Assembly: GCA_002428265.1 (NCBI GenBank) | Contig: DIUR01000012.1 | Coordinates: 62,001-126,000, forward strand | DNA length: 64,000 bases | Source of the DNA: Bacteriovoracaceae bacterium UBA6153 | Lineage (GTDB): Bacteria > Bdellovibrionota > Bacteriovoracia > Bacteriovoracales > Bacteriovoracaceae | Direction of reading: 5' to 3' | In this document: positions 8,570-17,420 of the stretch, piece after piece | How the letters are laid out: the number at the start of each line of letters is the position of its first letter | Numbering within the stretch: position 1 is the stretch's first letter | Translations under genes and position numbers: made by a program | Notes under the pieces: model-generated | Seen by the model: the letters and a program-made list of their open reading frames with translations, nothing else | Told to the model about the DNA's origin: nothing | Databases searched by the model: none

Positions 8570-9471
8570 GAGTTCATCCATTCCGCGATATCGTTAAAAA
8601 CTTTCATATTATCTTTTTCATTATACAAGTCATGCTTAAGATTTGAATACTTCTTTTCCGACATTAACCCTTTTTTAAAGCCTTTTGAGAAGGAGTTCAT
8701 GCCATTTGGAATCAGGTAAGGGCTAGAACTTTCTAAAAGTAGAGTTGGCTTATCAAGAAAGTATGCGCTCTGATGAATTGTCTTAACCACAGAATTAATG
8801 CACTTGAAGGTCTGGTAGGTTGGTTTTCTGACTATTAATGGATCTTCCAAATAGTGGGCCTGCTCCCTTGCGTGAGTCAGCATTTCTTCGGGATGATAGA
8901 TCGAAAGTAGTCTCGTCGTCTTCATGGCATCTGAGAGAGTCAGAAGATTACTCAAAAGTTTATTTTGAATACTTAATGCCGGTGAGTGGAAATTAAGAAT
9001 AAAATTAGATAATACCAGCTTGTCTATCTTTCCTTTTACGGAATCATCGAACCTGTTAATGAGATCGAGAATGCTCAAGGCACCCAGTCCCTGTCCTAAG
9101 GCCATCCATATTTCATTTTCTTTTTTAGGAAGAGACATAATCACTGAAGCAGCATCGTTGGCAAGATCACTAAAATCATTAATGTGCCCACGTGTTCCAG
9201 AACTTAACCCATGGCCTAAAAAGTCCATCATCACAAAATTTATTTCAGGATGTTGTATTTTAAAAAAATTCACCAGCCCCATAAATCTTCCGTGATAAGA
9301 GGCAAGATCATGAAACAGAAAAATAGTTACAGGCCTAGCTGAAGGCTTACTCGCATTAATTTTCTTAAGATAAATTTGCTGCGATTTTTTATTGGAAGAA
9401 AAATGAGCGACAGAAGTCCCCTCTCTTAAATCTTTCCATAAAAGCTCTTCTAAAAAGTGGCTAGACTGCAT
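8566..9471 (-). CDS. alpha/beta-hydrolase fold protein lacking the nucleophile serine
   Basis: A 301-residue protein with the layout of the monoacylglycerol lipase/serine aminopeptidase S33 group: FLFHDLASYHGRF near residue 51 (oxyanion side), DFLGHGLSSGTRGH near 83-96, the nucleophile elbow near 126-130, and a C-terminal KHDLYNE with the usual His at about 280. The elbow, normally GxSxG, reads GQGLG, so the catalytic serine is replaced by glycine at residue 128. The usual acid loop is also degenerate (LLLESSSPYLI). It is therefore probably a binding or structural pseudo-enzyme. It overlaps the neighbouring genes by 11 and 4 bases, indicating coupling. Confidence 0.85.
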   Translation of the reverse strand: MQSSHFLEELLWKDLREGTSVAHFSSNKKSQQIYLKKINASKPSARPVTIFLFHDLASYHGRFMGLVNFFKIQHPEINFVMMDFLGHGLSSGTRGHINDFSDLANDAASVIMSLPKKENEIWMALGQGLGALSILDLINRFDDSVKGKIDKLVLSNFILNFHSPALSIQNKLLSNLLTLSDAMKTTRLLSIYHPEEMLTHAREQAHYLEDPLIVRKPTYQTFKCINSVVKTIHQSAYFLDKPTLLLESSSPYLIPNGMNSFSKGFKKGLMSEKKYSNLKHDLYNEKDNMKVFNDIAEWMNS

Positions 9472-10279
9472 GATTTAACATAATTTTTTTAGCATCTTGA
9501 TTAAGATCTAAAAATAGACAATCCATCGATTGATCTTTTTTATCATAACTTTGAATTTTCACGGTAACATTTTTCACTTTCAGTTCACTTCCAACATAAA
9601 GGGAAGCTTTATGAGTGCCCTCTTGAAATGTTGTAAATGGCCCTGCTCCCAATAAAATTCCTTCTTTTGTTCCGGCCTTCTTGACCAGTGTAATAAGGGG
9701 AAGTGGTGAGTAATCAAACACCAGCATTAACGGTGCTTCATTCAATGAAATTCCGTTATTTCCAATCAGCTTAGAATTTGGATTTAAAATTGTTTCTTGC
9801 AGTTTTGTCCAACTACTCATCCCTGCAGCAAACACTAAAGTCTGCATATTCACTCTTTTTTGTTCAAGAGCTTCACGTAACTCAATTAAAGAATAAGGCC
9901 CATACATATCAGGCGAATCACTATTTTTTCTGTCTTTACCAATCTTAATAAAAAATAATTCTTCTTCTTCTCTGACCTTATGCCAGTCAAATGAAAAAGT
10001 AATATCAGGAGATGACGGCTCAGCTTTTTTGGGTTCAGCCTTTGGTGCAGGAGCAGACATTGCTTTAAAGACAATTTCCTCTTCGATAATATCTTCTGCA
10101 ACAACACTTTCTTCAAAGTTTAACTCTTTAACATCTTTAAGCCTTTCCCAATTTTGAAAGCCTTTTTTCCAGACATAAGTATCCTGGTTAATTTGATTGT
10201 TCATGAACATCACTCTAAGTGCTGATTCACTCACGGGCCCAACTCGCTCAGAACCCACAACGTAATACCAGTTAACCAT
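9461..10279 (-). CDS. protein with two GYF_2 domains and a PilZ-like C-terminus
   Basis: The start at 10279 (MVNWYYVVG) is chosen because GAGGAG precedes it by about seven bases; an in-frame start 11 codons upstream lacks this. The 272-residue protein has a GYF_2 (DUF4339-type) domain at about 1-55 (WYYVVGSERVGPVSE, then VWKKGFQNWERL). An acidic/Pro-Ala linker follows, then a second GYF_2-like domain (MYGPYSLIELREAL, then WTKLQET). The C-terminal 90 residues are beta-rich and loosely resemble PilZ, but a clear RxxxR motif is not seen. GYF_2 domains are thought to bind proline-rich or membrane protein partners. No signal peptide is present. It is first in a coupled minus-strand set. Confidence 0.75.
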   Translation of the reverse strand: MVNWYYVVGSERVGPVSESALRVMFMNNQINQDTYVWKKGFQNWERLKDVKELNFEESVVAEDIIEEEIVFKAMSAPAPKAEPKKAEPSSPDITFSFDWHKVREEEELFFIKIGKDRKNSDSPDMYGPYSLIELREALEQKRVNMQTLVFAAGMSSWTKLQETILNPNSKLIGNNGISLNEAPLMLVFDYSPLPLITLVKKAGTKEGILLGAGPFTTFQEGTHKASLYVGSELKVKNVTVKIQSYDKKDQSMDCLFLDLNQDAKKIMLNHAV

Positions 10280-10463
10280 ATAGTCTCCTCTACCTTTATA
10301 ATATGTTTGCACCTTTCATTTTAACTTTTTGAAATTACAATAAAAGACCGAAGATTTTGCCTCATAGGAACTAAATCTCTCAACTATCTCAAGATTTACT
10401 CAAACCTTTCCGATAAGCCTAAAGTAGACTCACTAGCTTTAATTATTTGGATATAGGTAATTT

Positions 10464-11927
10464 ATGAGACACATGATTAGAAACACTCTCTTTTTAAGCG
10501 TACTTCTCGCCCTTTCGTCTTGTGCGAAAGAAGAGTTCGCAACAAATAAGGGTGGTAACAGCAATGCAACTTCGCAAGCATTGTCTAGTTCTCTAAAACT
10601 TTGTACTCAATCAACTTTAGTAAGTCCAAAAGTTGATATCCTTATGCTTTGGGATAACTCAACCAGCTTTAACATCGTAACTCCTGAAACGAGAGCTTCG
10701 ATGGGAAATCTGATCAGTGCGGTTTCAGAAAGATTTGATTACCACATTCTATCTGCTCCACTTATTTCTACAGGTAGCTCGATTCTAACCAATGCCCAGT
10801 TAGTAGTTAAAAATAATACTGGCCTTACAACTCCAGCAACTAACATTATCAAATCAAAAGATGTAGCTGCTCAAAGTTTAAGCTTCCCTCTTTCATCTGC
10901 AGGTGCTGAACCAGGTGTGGAAAGGGCCATCCAGATGATAGAACAAAACAGGTCTAATGGTATTTTTAGACAAGATGCTTATACAATGGTCATCGTTATT
11001 TCCAATGAAGATGATGATAGTTGTGAAGTTGATACTGGAAATTCAAGTTGTGCTTACAATACTTGGAAGCCACTAATGGATCAAAAAGTTGCACGACTTA
11101 TTAATTTAAAAACGAGTCTAAACTCTTCGATGATGAGATTTATCAACATCTCTCCACTGACTCCTGGTGGATGTTCACTAGATGGCGTGAGAGTTGGTGA
11201 AAACTTCAGATATAGAATGGTCGCAAATGCTCTATACTCTGCAAACCCTGCTTATCAAGATCATTTAAGTCCAGATGTAACGGGTGCATTCGATAGTTAT
11301 AACCTATGTAAGAAAAATTTTAGCTCTATCTTTGCTGGTATTGAGTCTTCAATTAAACAAACTCTGATTCTGCATAAATACGACTACTGGCCAGTTGCTG
11401 GTAAAGATATTTCCCTTGATCCGGATAGTATTCGCGTTGTGAGAACTGACGGAAAAATTTTAACAAATAGAACAGGTGAATCAAGTCCTGGTGATGGTTA
11501 TAGTTATGTTGGTGTTCAAAACAGAAACACAAGATACGCTCCAAGCCCTGGTGAACCCTTTGATGGAAAAATGATTCAACTTCACGGAAGTGAAGGGGCT
11601 GATTTGGTTGTGTACCCACAATGTTTAACTATTACTTACAGTGCAGAAAAATTAACTTACGGTTACTACTATCTTCCAAACAAACCAGTGGAAAGTAGTA
11701 TAGAGGTCTCACTTAACGGTGTGAGAGTTCCTCAAAGTACAACGAATGGTTGGGACTATATGTCGCTTCAGTATATTTCTGCACTTGATTCAAGCTTGCA
11801 GATTGTTAACCTTCCAGCAGGTGGAGCATCTTCAGGATACATCATTAGATTTAATGGATCTTATAAAGTAAAAAATACGACAGCAAACAGCTTCGACGTT
11901 CGCTACATTTCAGCTGCTGTACCTTAG
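10464..11927 (+). CDS. lipoprotein with von Willebrand factor A-like domain
   Basis: A 487-residue exported lipoprotein. The signal peptide ends at the lipobox ALSSC (Cys20). After a Ser/Asn-rich spacer the sequence KVDILMLWDNSTSFN carries a DxSxS MIDAS-like motif (Asp64, Ser66, Ser68) on a predicted beta strand, as in VWA metal-ion adhesion domains. SNEDDDSCEVD lies further on (about residue 180). The C-terminal half is beta-rich. Such proteins are common in Bdellovibrionota and Myxococcota envelopes and are usually assumed to bind surface or extracellular ligands; this one's ligand is unknown. It stands alone, converging with the cNMP-binding gene 9 bases away. Confidence 0.75.
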   Translation: MRHMIRNTLFLSVLLALSSCAKEEFATNKGGNSNATSQALSSSLKLCTQSTLVSPKVDILMLWDNSTSFNIVTPETRASMGNLISAVSERFDYHILSAPLISTGSSILTNAQLVVKNNTGLTTPATNIIKSKDVAAQSLSFPLSSAGAEPGVERAIQMIEQNRSNGIFRQDAYTMVIVISNEDDDSCEVDTGNSSCAYNTWKPLMDQKVARLINLKTSLNSSMMRFINISPLTPGGCSLDGVRVGENFRYRMVANALYSANPAYQDHLSPDVTGAFDSYNLCKKNFSSIFAGIESSIKQTLILHKYDYWPVAGKDISLDPDSIRVVRTDGKILTNRTGESSPGDGYSYVGVQNRNTRYAPSPGEPFDGKMIQLHGSEGADLVVYPQCLTITYSAEKLTYGYYYLPNKPVESSIEVSLNGVRVPQSTTNGWDYMSLQYISALDSSLQIVNLPAGGASSGYIIRFNGSYKVKNTTANSFDVRYISAAVP

Positions 11928-11936
11928 TCAAAAAGA

Positions 11937-12986
11937 TTATTGATTCTTCGCCTTCAACTCGTTCACACGGTTGAGGGCGTTCATAAAACGCACTACCGGA
12001 AACATTCTTCTTAGGTAATCAATATTAATAGTCGTAGTAATAATATTATTTTCACCCATGCGGTACTCTCCGCAGAACTTGGCCATCTTAGCACCAGTGA
12101 AATCATCTAGAGTGATCCCCATATTGTACTCTTTAAAAGAAGCGACGATTGCAGAAAGTTCAATATCGACTTTCCCATCGACAACCGGAAGCTTGTCACA
12201 TTCTTCCATAACTTTAACTAAAAATTTCTCGCACTTTGGAGAGATTGATAATTTTTTTTCATCGCGAAGAGATCTTTGAGTGTTAAAAAATACCTGAAAA
12301 ATTCTGAATGTGTCCGGCTCTCTAGTCGATAACACTTTTGTCGCGTCCAGTTCATCAACAGTGACTTCAATAATTTTTTCATCTGTTAAAAGCTGAATGA
12401 ACTCCTCCATCTTCGCTTCGTTAACGTTGAAGATCTCCAGTGCATAGGTTTTAATTTTATTGTAGCTCAAAACCCATCTTCCATCTTTGTTTTCACCAAG
12501 ACTTCTGAAAGTTAAAAACATAATTGAAAGAATTTTTACAACATCTGCCGATTGAAAAAATTTATAGTCCGCAGAAAAACCAACGTTGTTATTTTCTAGA
12601 GCTTTCACTCTTTCATTTGTTTTTCTTAAGCGCTCTGCCAGAGTGTTGATTAAAGTTTTAAACCATGGATTTAATCCGGCCATGGTTTTATCAAGAGCAT
12701 TGAATGAAATTTCGATAATGTCGACCGATGTGATGGCCGCTGCTGAAACACTTCTGGTTTTTGTCTCTGGATCAAAGTAGGCCATCTCACCTAAAACTTC
12801 TCCAGCACGAAGGACAGCTATTTCTACGAATCCTTTTCCTTTCGGACGGAAGAGTCTTAGCTGCCCTTTTTGAATAATATACATGGATGTCGCATGTTCA
12901 CCCTCGTTAAATAAAATCTGACCTGAGGCCAGAGTTTTAATTCCCGATTTTTTAGCACCTGTTGCAGTAGCTGATCCAGTCGTCAT
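11937..12986 (-). CDS. cyclic nucleotide-binding domain protein without CRP-type HTH
   Basis: A 349-residue protein whose residues about 15-130 form a cNMP-binding beta-roll (LASGQILFNEGEHATSMYII, then VLGEMAYFDPETKTRSVSA, which corresponds to the phosphate-binding cassette). The helical remainder lacks a recognisable CRP winged-helix HTH and is of unknown function. It may therefore be a cyclic-nucleotide-responsive adaptor rather than a transcription factor. The cassette departs from the cAMP consensus, so ligand binding is uncertain. It starts 30 bases after the thiolase stop on the same strand and is probably co-transcribed with it. Confidence 0.82.
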   Translation of the reverse strand: MTTGSATATGAKKSGIKTLASGQILFNEGEHATSMYIIQKGQLRLFRPKGKGFVEIAVLRAGEVLGEMAYFDPETKTRSVSAAAITSVDIIEISFNALDKTMAGLNPWFKTLINTLAERLRKTNERVKALENNNVGFSADYKFFQSADVVKILSIMFLTFRSLGENKDGRWVLSYNKIKTYALEIFNVNEAKMEEFIQLLTDEKIIEVTVDELDATKVLSTREPDTFRIFQVFFNTQRSLRDEKKLSISPKCEKFLVKVMEECDKLPVVDGKVDIELSAIVASFKEYNMGITLDDFTGAKMAKFCGEYRMGENNIITTTINIDYLRRMFPVVRFMNALNRVNELKAKNQ

Positions 12987-13016
12987 TTCAATCCTTGATA
13001 TGGCGTTTGCTTAGAC

Positions 13017-14174
13017 TTAAAGTCTTTCTAGTACCAGAGCTAGTGCTTCTCCTCCACCAATACAGATTGCGGCCATACCATATTTTGATTTCTTGTTTTC
13101 CATTGCAGTCATCAACGTTACAACAATTCTGGTACCTGAGCATCCGATCGGGTGGCCTAAGCTTACTCCCCCACCATAAATATTTACTTTACTATGGTCT
13201 AATTTTAACTCTTTCATGGCAGCTAGTGCAACTATAGCAAAAGCTTCATTCACTTCAAATAGATCAATTTGATCAAGCTTAAGGTTTGCTTTAGCTAGTG
13301 CCTTATTAACTGCTTCAACTGGAGCTGTTGTAAACCATGTTGGGTTTTGCGCGTGACTTGCGTAAGAGACAATTTTAAATTTTGCTTGTGACTTGTACTC
13401 TTCTCCACCTAAAACAACTGCCGCAGCTCCATCGTTAATAGTTGAAGCGTTTGCTGCTGTAATTGTTCCGTTCTTATCGAACGCTGGCTTTAGAGTTGCC
13501 ATTTTTTCAAAGTTTGCTTTTCCCGGGCCTTCGTCAGTTGTAACAACTGTATCGCCTTTTGGTCCTTTGATTGTTACTGCTGCAATTTCTGAATTAAAAA
13601 TTCCATCTTTAATCGCTGCCTGAGCTCTCTTGAATGATTCAATTGAGAATGCATCTTGCTCTTCACGGTTAGAATATTTTTTTGCTGCCTCTTCTGCACA
13701 TACACCCATTGGTACACCTGCATAAGCATCAGTTAAACCATCCCATGCCATTGCATCTTTCATATTAGCATCACCAAACTTAAATCCGTTTCTTGAATTT
13801 AATAATAAGTGAGGGGCCATAGACATATTTTCCATACCACCCGCTACAACAAGTTTATTGTCGCCAGCAAGAATAGTTTGAGCACCAGTGATAATTGTTT
13901 TTAATCCTGAACCACAAACTTTATTAATAGTTGTACATGGAACAGATTCTGGAAGACCTGCAAAGATCGCAGCTTGACGAGCTGGCGCTTGTCCAACACC
14001 GGCACTTACAACGTTCCCCATAAAAACTTCATCAACTTTTGAAGAATCTACTTCCGCCTTTTTTAATGCAGCCTCAATAGCAACTGCTCCAAGCTTTGGC
14101 GCAGAAACTCCGCTCAAAGACCCCATAAAACTACCGTTTGGTGTACGTGCTCCAGATAAAATATAAACGCTCAT
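13017..14174 (-). CDS. acetyl-CoA C-acetyltransferase (thiolase)
   Basis: A 385-residue biosynthetic-type thiolase that condenses two acetyl-CoA to acetoacetyl-CoA, or cleaves 3-ketoacyl-CoA. The nucleophile Cys87 lies in NKVCGSGLK. The C-terminal NEAFA, GGGVSLGHPIGCSGTR and CIGGGEA blocks supply the catalytic His and second Cys. The length and the GHPIGCSG form match the PhaA/AtoB group. With the three genes at 18678-21480 it completes acetyl-CoA to butyryl-CoA chemistry, although it is about 4.5 kb away. A typical RBS (AGGAGAGCACA) precedes the ATG. Confidence 0.95.
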   Translation of the reverse strand: MSVYILSGARTPNGSFMGSLSGVSAPKLGAVAIEAALKKAEVDSSKVDEVFMGNVVSAGVGQAPARQAAIFAGLPESVPCTTINKVCGSGLKTIITGAQTILAGDNKLVVAGGMENMSMAPHLLLNSRNGFKFGDANMKDAMAWDGLTDAYAGVPMGVCAEEAAKKYSNREEQDAFSIESFKRAQAAIKDGIFNSEIAAVTIKGPKGDTVVTTDEGPGKANFEKMATLKPAFDKNGTITAANASTINDGAAAVVLGGEEYKSQAKFKIVSYASHAQNPTWFTTAPVEAVNKALAKANLKLDQIDLFEVNEAFAIVALAAMKELKLDHSKVNIYGGGVSLGHPIGCSGTRIVVTLMTAMENKKSKYGMAAICIGGGEALALVLERL

Positions 14175-14305
14175 TGTGCTCTCCTTTTATGGGTGAAAAT
14201 TACTTAAAAATGGGGTTATTAAATCATAATTTCCCTATGTTGCCTACCCAACTTTTTTCTTGTTTATGCTCATAGAAACGCCAGTTTCAACCGATAAGGC
14301 AAGAG

Positions 14306-16261
14306 ATGAATATCATTAAAACCAGTGCCTTAATTCTCTTTTTCATAACCAGTGCAAATAGCTTTGCGGCAGCACCGCTTTGCCAAAAAACCGCGGCCCT
14401 TGGCAATGACTGCGCTAATGAGTCCTCGTCCAAAGTTCTCCCGGCAATACCTAGTCAATTAGGCGCCATTGAAATGTATCTTTGGATTGAAAGCGAAATA
14501 GAAACTCATCGCGATGTGTACCGTCAGAAAAAAGATCAGTTTGCAGACATGTATCGCTACTTAGAAAATGGAAAACTAGATAATAAAAAATCTGAGCCAG
14601 GAATTTTAAAAGAAATCAAAGGAACTAAAGACGACTTCGAAACGCTTTATAATATTTCAAAACACATTCGTGTTCTTGAGGCCAGACTCCAGATTTGTTA
14701 CGCCGGAAATTGTAGTGCTTATAAAAGAGTTGAACTTGAAGAGCAACTTGCTCAAATTCAAAAATCAAAAACACTTCTTTTAGTAAAGCGTCCTCTTCTG
14801 AGTCATAAAAGCTTTGAAGATTTTATTAAGAATCAACCAGCAAGTTTTGTCGATAACGACAAAATGCCAGAAGATAAAGTTTTAAATGACCTGATGAAGA
14901 CAGCAAGTCGTGAGACGGCCAAAGCACTTCTAGATAAAGTTGAAACATTTGATAAATATCTCAATGACCCCGATGCTCCTCTGACTCACGCAAGAAATGG
15001 AGCTTACGCTGATAAATATATTACCAGTCTAACGAGCAGGCATCCGCAAATTGCCGATGATTTATTATCGCGATTTGAATTGATTTCTCCTCCTTCTGAC
15101 AAAGCAGGATTTTTATGTGCTCTTTCAACGAAGAGACAAAAAGAAAGAGATCGCGATGCTTTAATCAAAACTGGAATTGAAACATCACTCTTCGTTGCTC
15201 CTTTTTTACTAGGACCTTGGGGACGAGTCGGAGCTCTTGGACTTGAAGGTGCTCTCGGTACAAAACTTCTTCAATGGGGTTTAACTGAAAAGAACATTAT
15301 CAATGGCGCTTGGGTAGCAAGAGCTTCCAGTGCAGTGGCAACCAACTCTCTTCAAAGTATGGAAGTTGCAAAAATTGGTGAGACTTGTAAAAAATTAGAA
15401 CAAAAGTACTTTGTCACTGCTGATGAAAAATCTTTTCATTCGCTGGCAAATTGTAGAGAAGAATATTCAGACAGCGTCTTCATTGCCTCTCTCGGATGGA
15501 TAACTGCCACTCTTCCAGAAATTCCAGCGCCAGCACTGAAGTTTTATAAAGCGAAATTTACTCCTCAAATGATTGAGACAAGTAAAATTCCAGCAACCAA
15601 GATTGGTGTTCAACTAAGAAACTACCCTTTAGAAAAAAATCAATGGGCCAAAGAGTTTAAAACCCCTGATCAAGGCAACTTCACCTATATGGATCTCTCT
15701 AAAATTGACCGGGTAAGTGATCAGCATATGCAGTCTCTCCCTGATGACTACTGGAAGTTTGTCGGTGATATTTACTCTGAAAGATTAAACCTTACTCCAG
15801 ATGAAATAAAAGGATTCATTAAATCAAGCCAGGAGTATGCTCCGAGAACTAAGCTGATCGTCAACACAACCGGATCTGTTAAAGGTGCAGAAACTTTTAA
15901 TGGTGGAGTTGGCGTTGTAACGAGTGCTCGCTCGCAAGACCTTCTACCACTTGAGAAGGCTACAGGAAAAAAATTAGAGAGAAATCCTGGAGAAAAAGTA
16001 GCAGAGATCGTGAGGCTTACAGTTTCAAAAGATGCTGATGCAGAAAAACTTTCCAAATCACTTATCAATCAATCATTAGGTGCAGCGATTCAGGATGCAG
16101 ATGTAAAGTTCGTTTATATTTATACCTCTAAAATTCACAGTAGGCTCTACCGTAAATTCGGAGTAACTCAGTCTAATGTAAGTCCACTAGGCGACAGGGA
16201 CGTGCTAATTACTTTAAAGCGCTCAGAAATCGAGCGAGTTATCAACAACACGCAGAATTAA
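14306..16261 (+). CDS. large exported protein of unknown function
   Basis: A 651-residue protein with a Sec signal peptide (ALILFFITSANSFAAA, cleavage near residue 22). The first 200 mature residues are charged and helical with a Cys pair (CYAGNC). A hydrophobic glycine-rich stretch follows (SLFVAPFLLGPWGRVGALGL, about residues 288-310), then a C-terminal 200-residue region of mixed alpha/beta type that I cannot place. The last segment (VSKDADAEKLSKSLI through VKFVYIYTSKIHSRLYRKFG) resembles acyltransferase-like folds such as GNAT, but no acetyl-CoA motif is clear. The next gene begins about 70 bases on and may be co-transcribed. Confidence 0.7.
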   Translation: MNIIKTSALILFFITSANSFAAAPLCQKTAALGNDCANESSSKVLPAIPSQLGAIEMYLWIESEIETHRDVYRQKKDQFADMYRYLENGKLDNKKSEPGILKEIKGTKDDFETLYNISKHIRVLEARLQICYAGNCSAYKRVELEEQLAQIQKSKTLLLVKRPLLSHKSFEDFIKNQPASFVDNDKMPEDKVLNDLMKTASRETAKALLDKVETFDKYLNDPDAPLTHARNGAYADKYITSLTSRHPQIADDLLSRFELISPPSDKAGFLCALSTKRQKERDRDALIKTGIETSLFVAPFLLGPWGRVGALGLEGALGTKLLQWGLTEKNIINGAWVARASSAVATNSLQSMEVAKIGETCKKLEQKYFVTADEKSFHSLANCREEYSDSVFIASLGWITATLPEIPAPALKFYKAKFTPQMIETSKIPATKIGVQLRNYPLEKNQWAKEFKTPDQGNFTYMDLSKIDRVSDQHMQSLPDDYWKFVGDIYSERLNLTPDEIKGFIKSSQEYAPRTKLIVNTTGSVKGAETFNGGVGVVTSARSQDLLPLEKATGKKLERNPGEKVAEIVRLTVSKDADAEKLSKSLINQSLGAAIQDADVKFVYIYTSKIHSRLYRKFGVTQSNVSPLGDRDVLITLKRSEIERVINNTQN

Positions 16262-16333
16262 AAAACGACTCCTTCATTGCAAACATGGCCTCCAGATGCT
16301 AAACCTAGCATCGCAACTTCATTGGAGAGTCTC

Positions 16334-16801
16334 ATGTTTTCACGCTTAACTCACGACACACAAGCCGTCCTCTTTCCTAAAGACTGGGCAGATGGATTAA
16401 AACAAATCCTACTTAATATTTACGGTGAACAATGTATTAAAGACGATAAAACCTTTGAGGTGTATGGCTTTTCTTACCCTAATGAAGTTCTACTGATCAT
16501 CTCTTACGCTGGATTAGATAAGTTTGTGGCCCCTGTAACACTATTTTTATCAAGCGACCTAGATTCAAAAACTAAGTCTGATAAAATCATGGATACCATG
16601 TTTGATAGTGCTGGAGTTTTCTTCGATTCGTACTTTGCAACTCAAGGTGAAGACAACGATGAAATTTGGGAAGACTACGTTCTTGACTGGCAAGACGCTG
16701 AGTTCGGAAGTGATAAAATTTTCTATAAAGTTACGAGAGAAAATGTTGGTCTTTCAATGCAGGCTGATCTTCTTTTGGGACCTGAGTTCGACGACAATTA
16801 A
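16334..16801 (+). CDS. acidic cytoplasmic protein of unknown function
   Basis: I start this 155-residue protein at the ATG at 16334 (MFSRLTHDTQ) because GGAGAG lies about five bases upstream; a TTG 19 codons earlier extends the frame but has no RBS. It has no signal peptide or membrane segment. The composition is acidic with aromatic patches (VYGFSYPNEVLLIISYAGLDKF). I recognise no domain. It follows the exported protein at 14306 and is followed by a strong hairpin at 16808. Confidence 0.65.
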   Translation: MFSRLTHDTQAVLFPKDWADGLKQILLNIYGEQCIKDDKTFEVYGFSYPNEVLLIISYAGLDKFVAPVTLFLSSDLDSKTKSDKIMDTMFDSAGVFFDSYFATQGEDNDEIWEDYVLDWQDAEFGSDKIFYKVTRENVGLSMQADLLLGPEFDDN

Positions 16802-16807
16802 AGAAAA

Positions 16808-16825
16808 GGGAGGATTTCTCCTCCC
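16808..16825. terminator. stable hairpin after the gene ending at 16801
   Basis: A perfect 7-bp stem GGGAGGA (16808-16814) / TCCTCCC (16819-16825) with loop TTTC starts seven bases after the stop codon. The plus strand continues with CAAAA rather than a U-run. On the minus strand it is followed by TTTTCTTTA, so it may terminate in either direction or protect the 3' end of the mRNA. Confidence 0.5.
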
Positions 16826-16839
16826 CAAAACCCAGCTAC

Positions 16840-17091
16840 TTCCTAATAAGCTCTAAAATCATGGCTAGTAATTTTAGAACCTTAATCATTAGGGCCAGGG
16901 TTTTAATTAACCTAAGCATCCGTGCCTCCGTAACAAGCCATCATTGGCTTAGAAGCTTAGGCAAATTAACTTGAATTTTTTTTTCATCATGATAGGCTTT
17001 TATCATCCCTAAGATCCAGCGGTGGCTAGACCGTTTTAGGGGGTTTTGATTAACCTAAGTACTTAACCCCTCTTATCACGAGGGGTTTTTT
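16840..17091 (+). ncRNA. candidate structured non-coding RNA with two related modules and its own terminator
   Basis: This stretch has no plausible reading frame but dense complementary pairing. Stem A is TCTAAAAT 16852-16859 with ATTTTAGA 16871-16878. Stem B is CCTAAGC 16911-16917 with GCTTAGG 16955-16961, enclosing AAGCCA 16935-16940 with TGGCTT 16945-16950. Stem C is ATGATA 16989-16994 with TATCAT 17001-17006. Stem D is CCCTAA 17007-17012 with TTAGGG 17036-17041, enclosing CGGT 17020-17023 with ACCG 17030-17033. The sequence GGCTAG occurs in the loops of A and D, and the segment GGGTTTTRATTAACCTAAG occurs twice (16898-16916 and 17041-17059). It ends in an intrinsic terminator. No plus-strand gene follows, so a free-standing small RNA is more likely than a riboswitch. 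Strand and ends are inferred. Confidence 0.45.
17067..17091 (+). terminator. intrinsic terminator, possibly switchable
   Basis: CCCCTC (17067-17072) pairs with GAGGGG (17080-17085) and is followed by six T. An alternative pairing, GGGGGTT at 17039-17045 with AACCCC at 17065-17070, would disrupt it, while stem D (17007-17041) would in turn block that alternative. This is an attenuator-like three-way choice, although no downstream plus-strand gene is present. Confidence 0.65.
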
Positions 17092-17380
17092 ATTTGTGCA
17101 AGGGCCTGCAATTATTCATAATATTTTTCTGGATTGAAATGCGAAGAGATAGCATTTGATGCTTGATTAATACTTATTGGGTTTCTAAATGACTTTTCAA
17201 CATTAACTTAGATACAATTCCTGAATGATTGAAGTAAAAAAAATGTCAGCTCAAGAATTTATTTTCTATTGTAATTTTTATTTTTGAAAATTATTTAAGA
17301 GAAACGTCTAAATCATCCGGACAAGATATTGAGTCACTAAGATTAAAAATGGGCGGGCCTCCAGATAATCCTAGTTAGAC
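17092..17380. other. A+T-rich intergenic stretch without a convincing gene
   Basis: An ATG at 17225 opens a frame of only 20 codons. An overlapping frame then reads ENYLRETSKSSGQDIE and ends in TAG at about 17377. The two together may be the frameshifted relic of a small gene, but there is no ribosome-binding site and no recognisable protein. Nothing else is evident here. Confidence 0.3.
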
Positions 17381-17418
17381 AAAAAAAAAGCCCGCTGGAT
17401 TCCAGCGGGCTTTTTTTT
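17381..17418. terminator. bidirectional intrinsic terminator
   Basis: The arms GCCCGCTGGA (17390-17399) and TCCAGCGGGC (17401-17410) form a 10-bp G+C-rich stem. It is flanked by nine A on the left and eight T on the right, so it can stop transcription from both sides. It lies three bases beyond the stop codon of the minus-strand histone-like gene. Confidence 0.9.
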
Positions 17419-17420
17419 AT

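Noticed and set aside
16840..17091. Structured region as a c-di-GMP-I riboswitch like the abundant Bdellovibrio RNA
   Set aside because: The invariant GCACAGGGCAAACC-like segment and the tetraloop receptor pattern of that class are not present, and no other riboswitch class fits.
17225..17377. Small protein gene after the terminator at 17091
   Set aside because: The first frame stops after 20 codons, the second has no start, there is no ribosome-binding site, and no family is recognisable.
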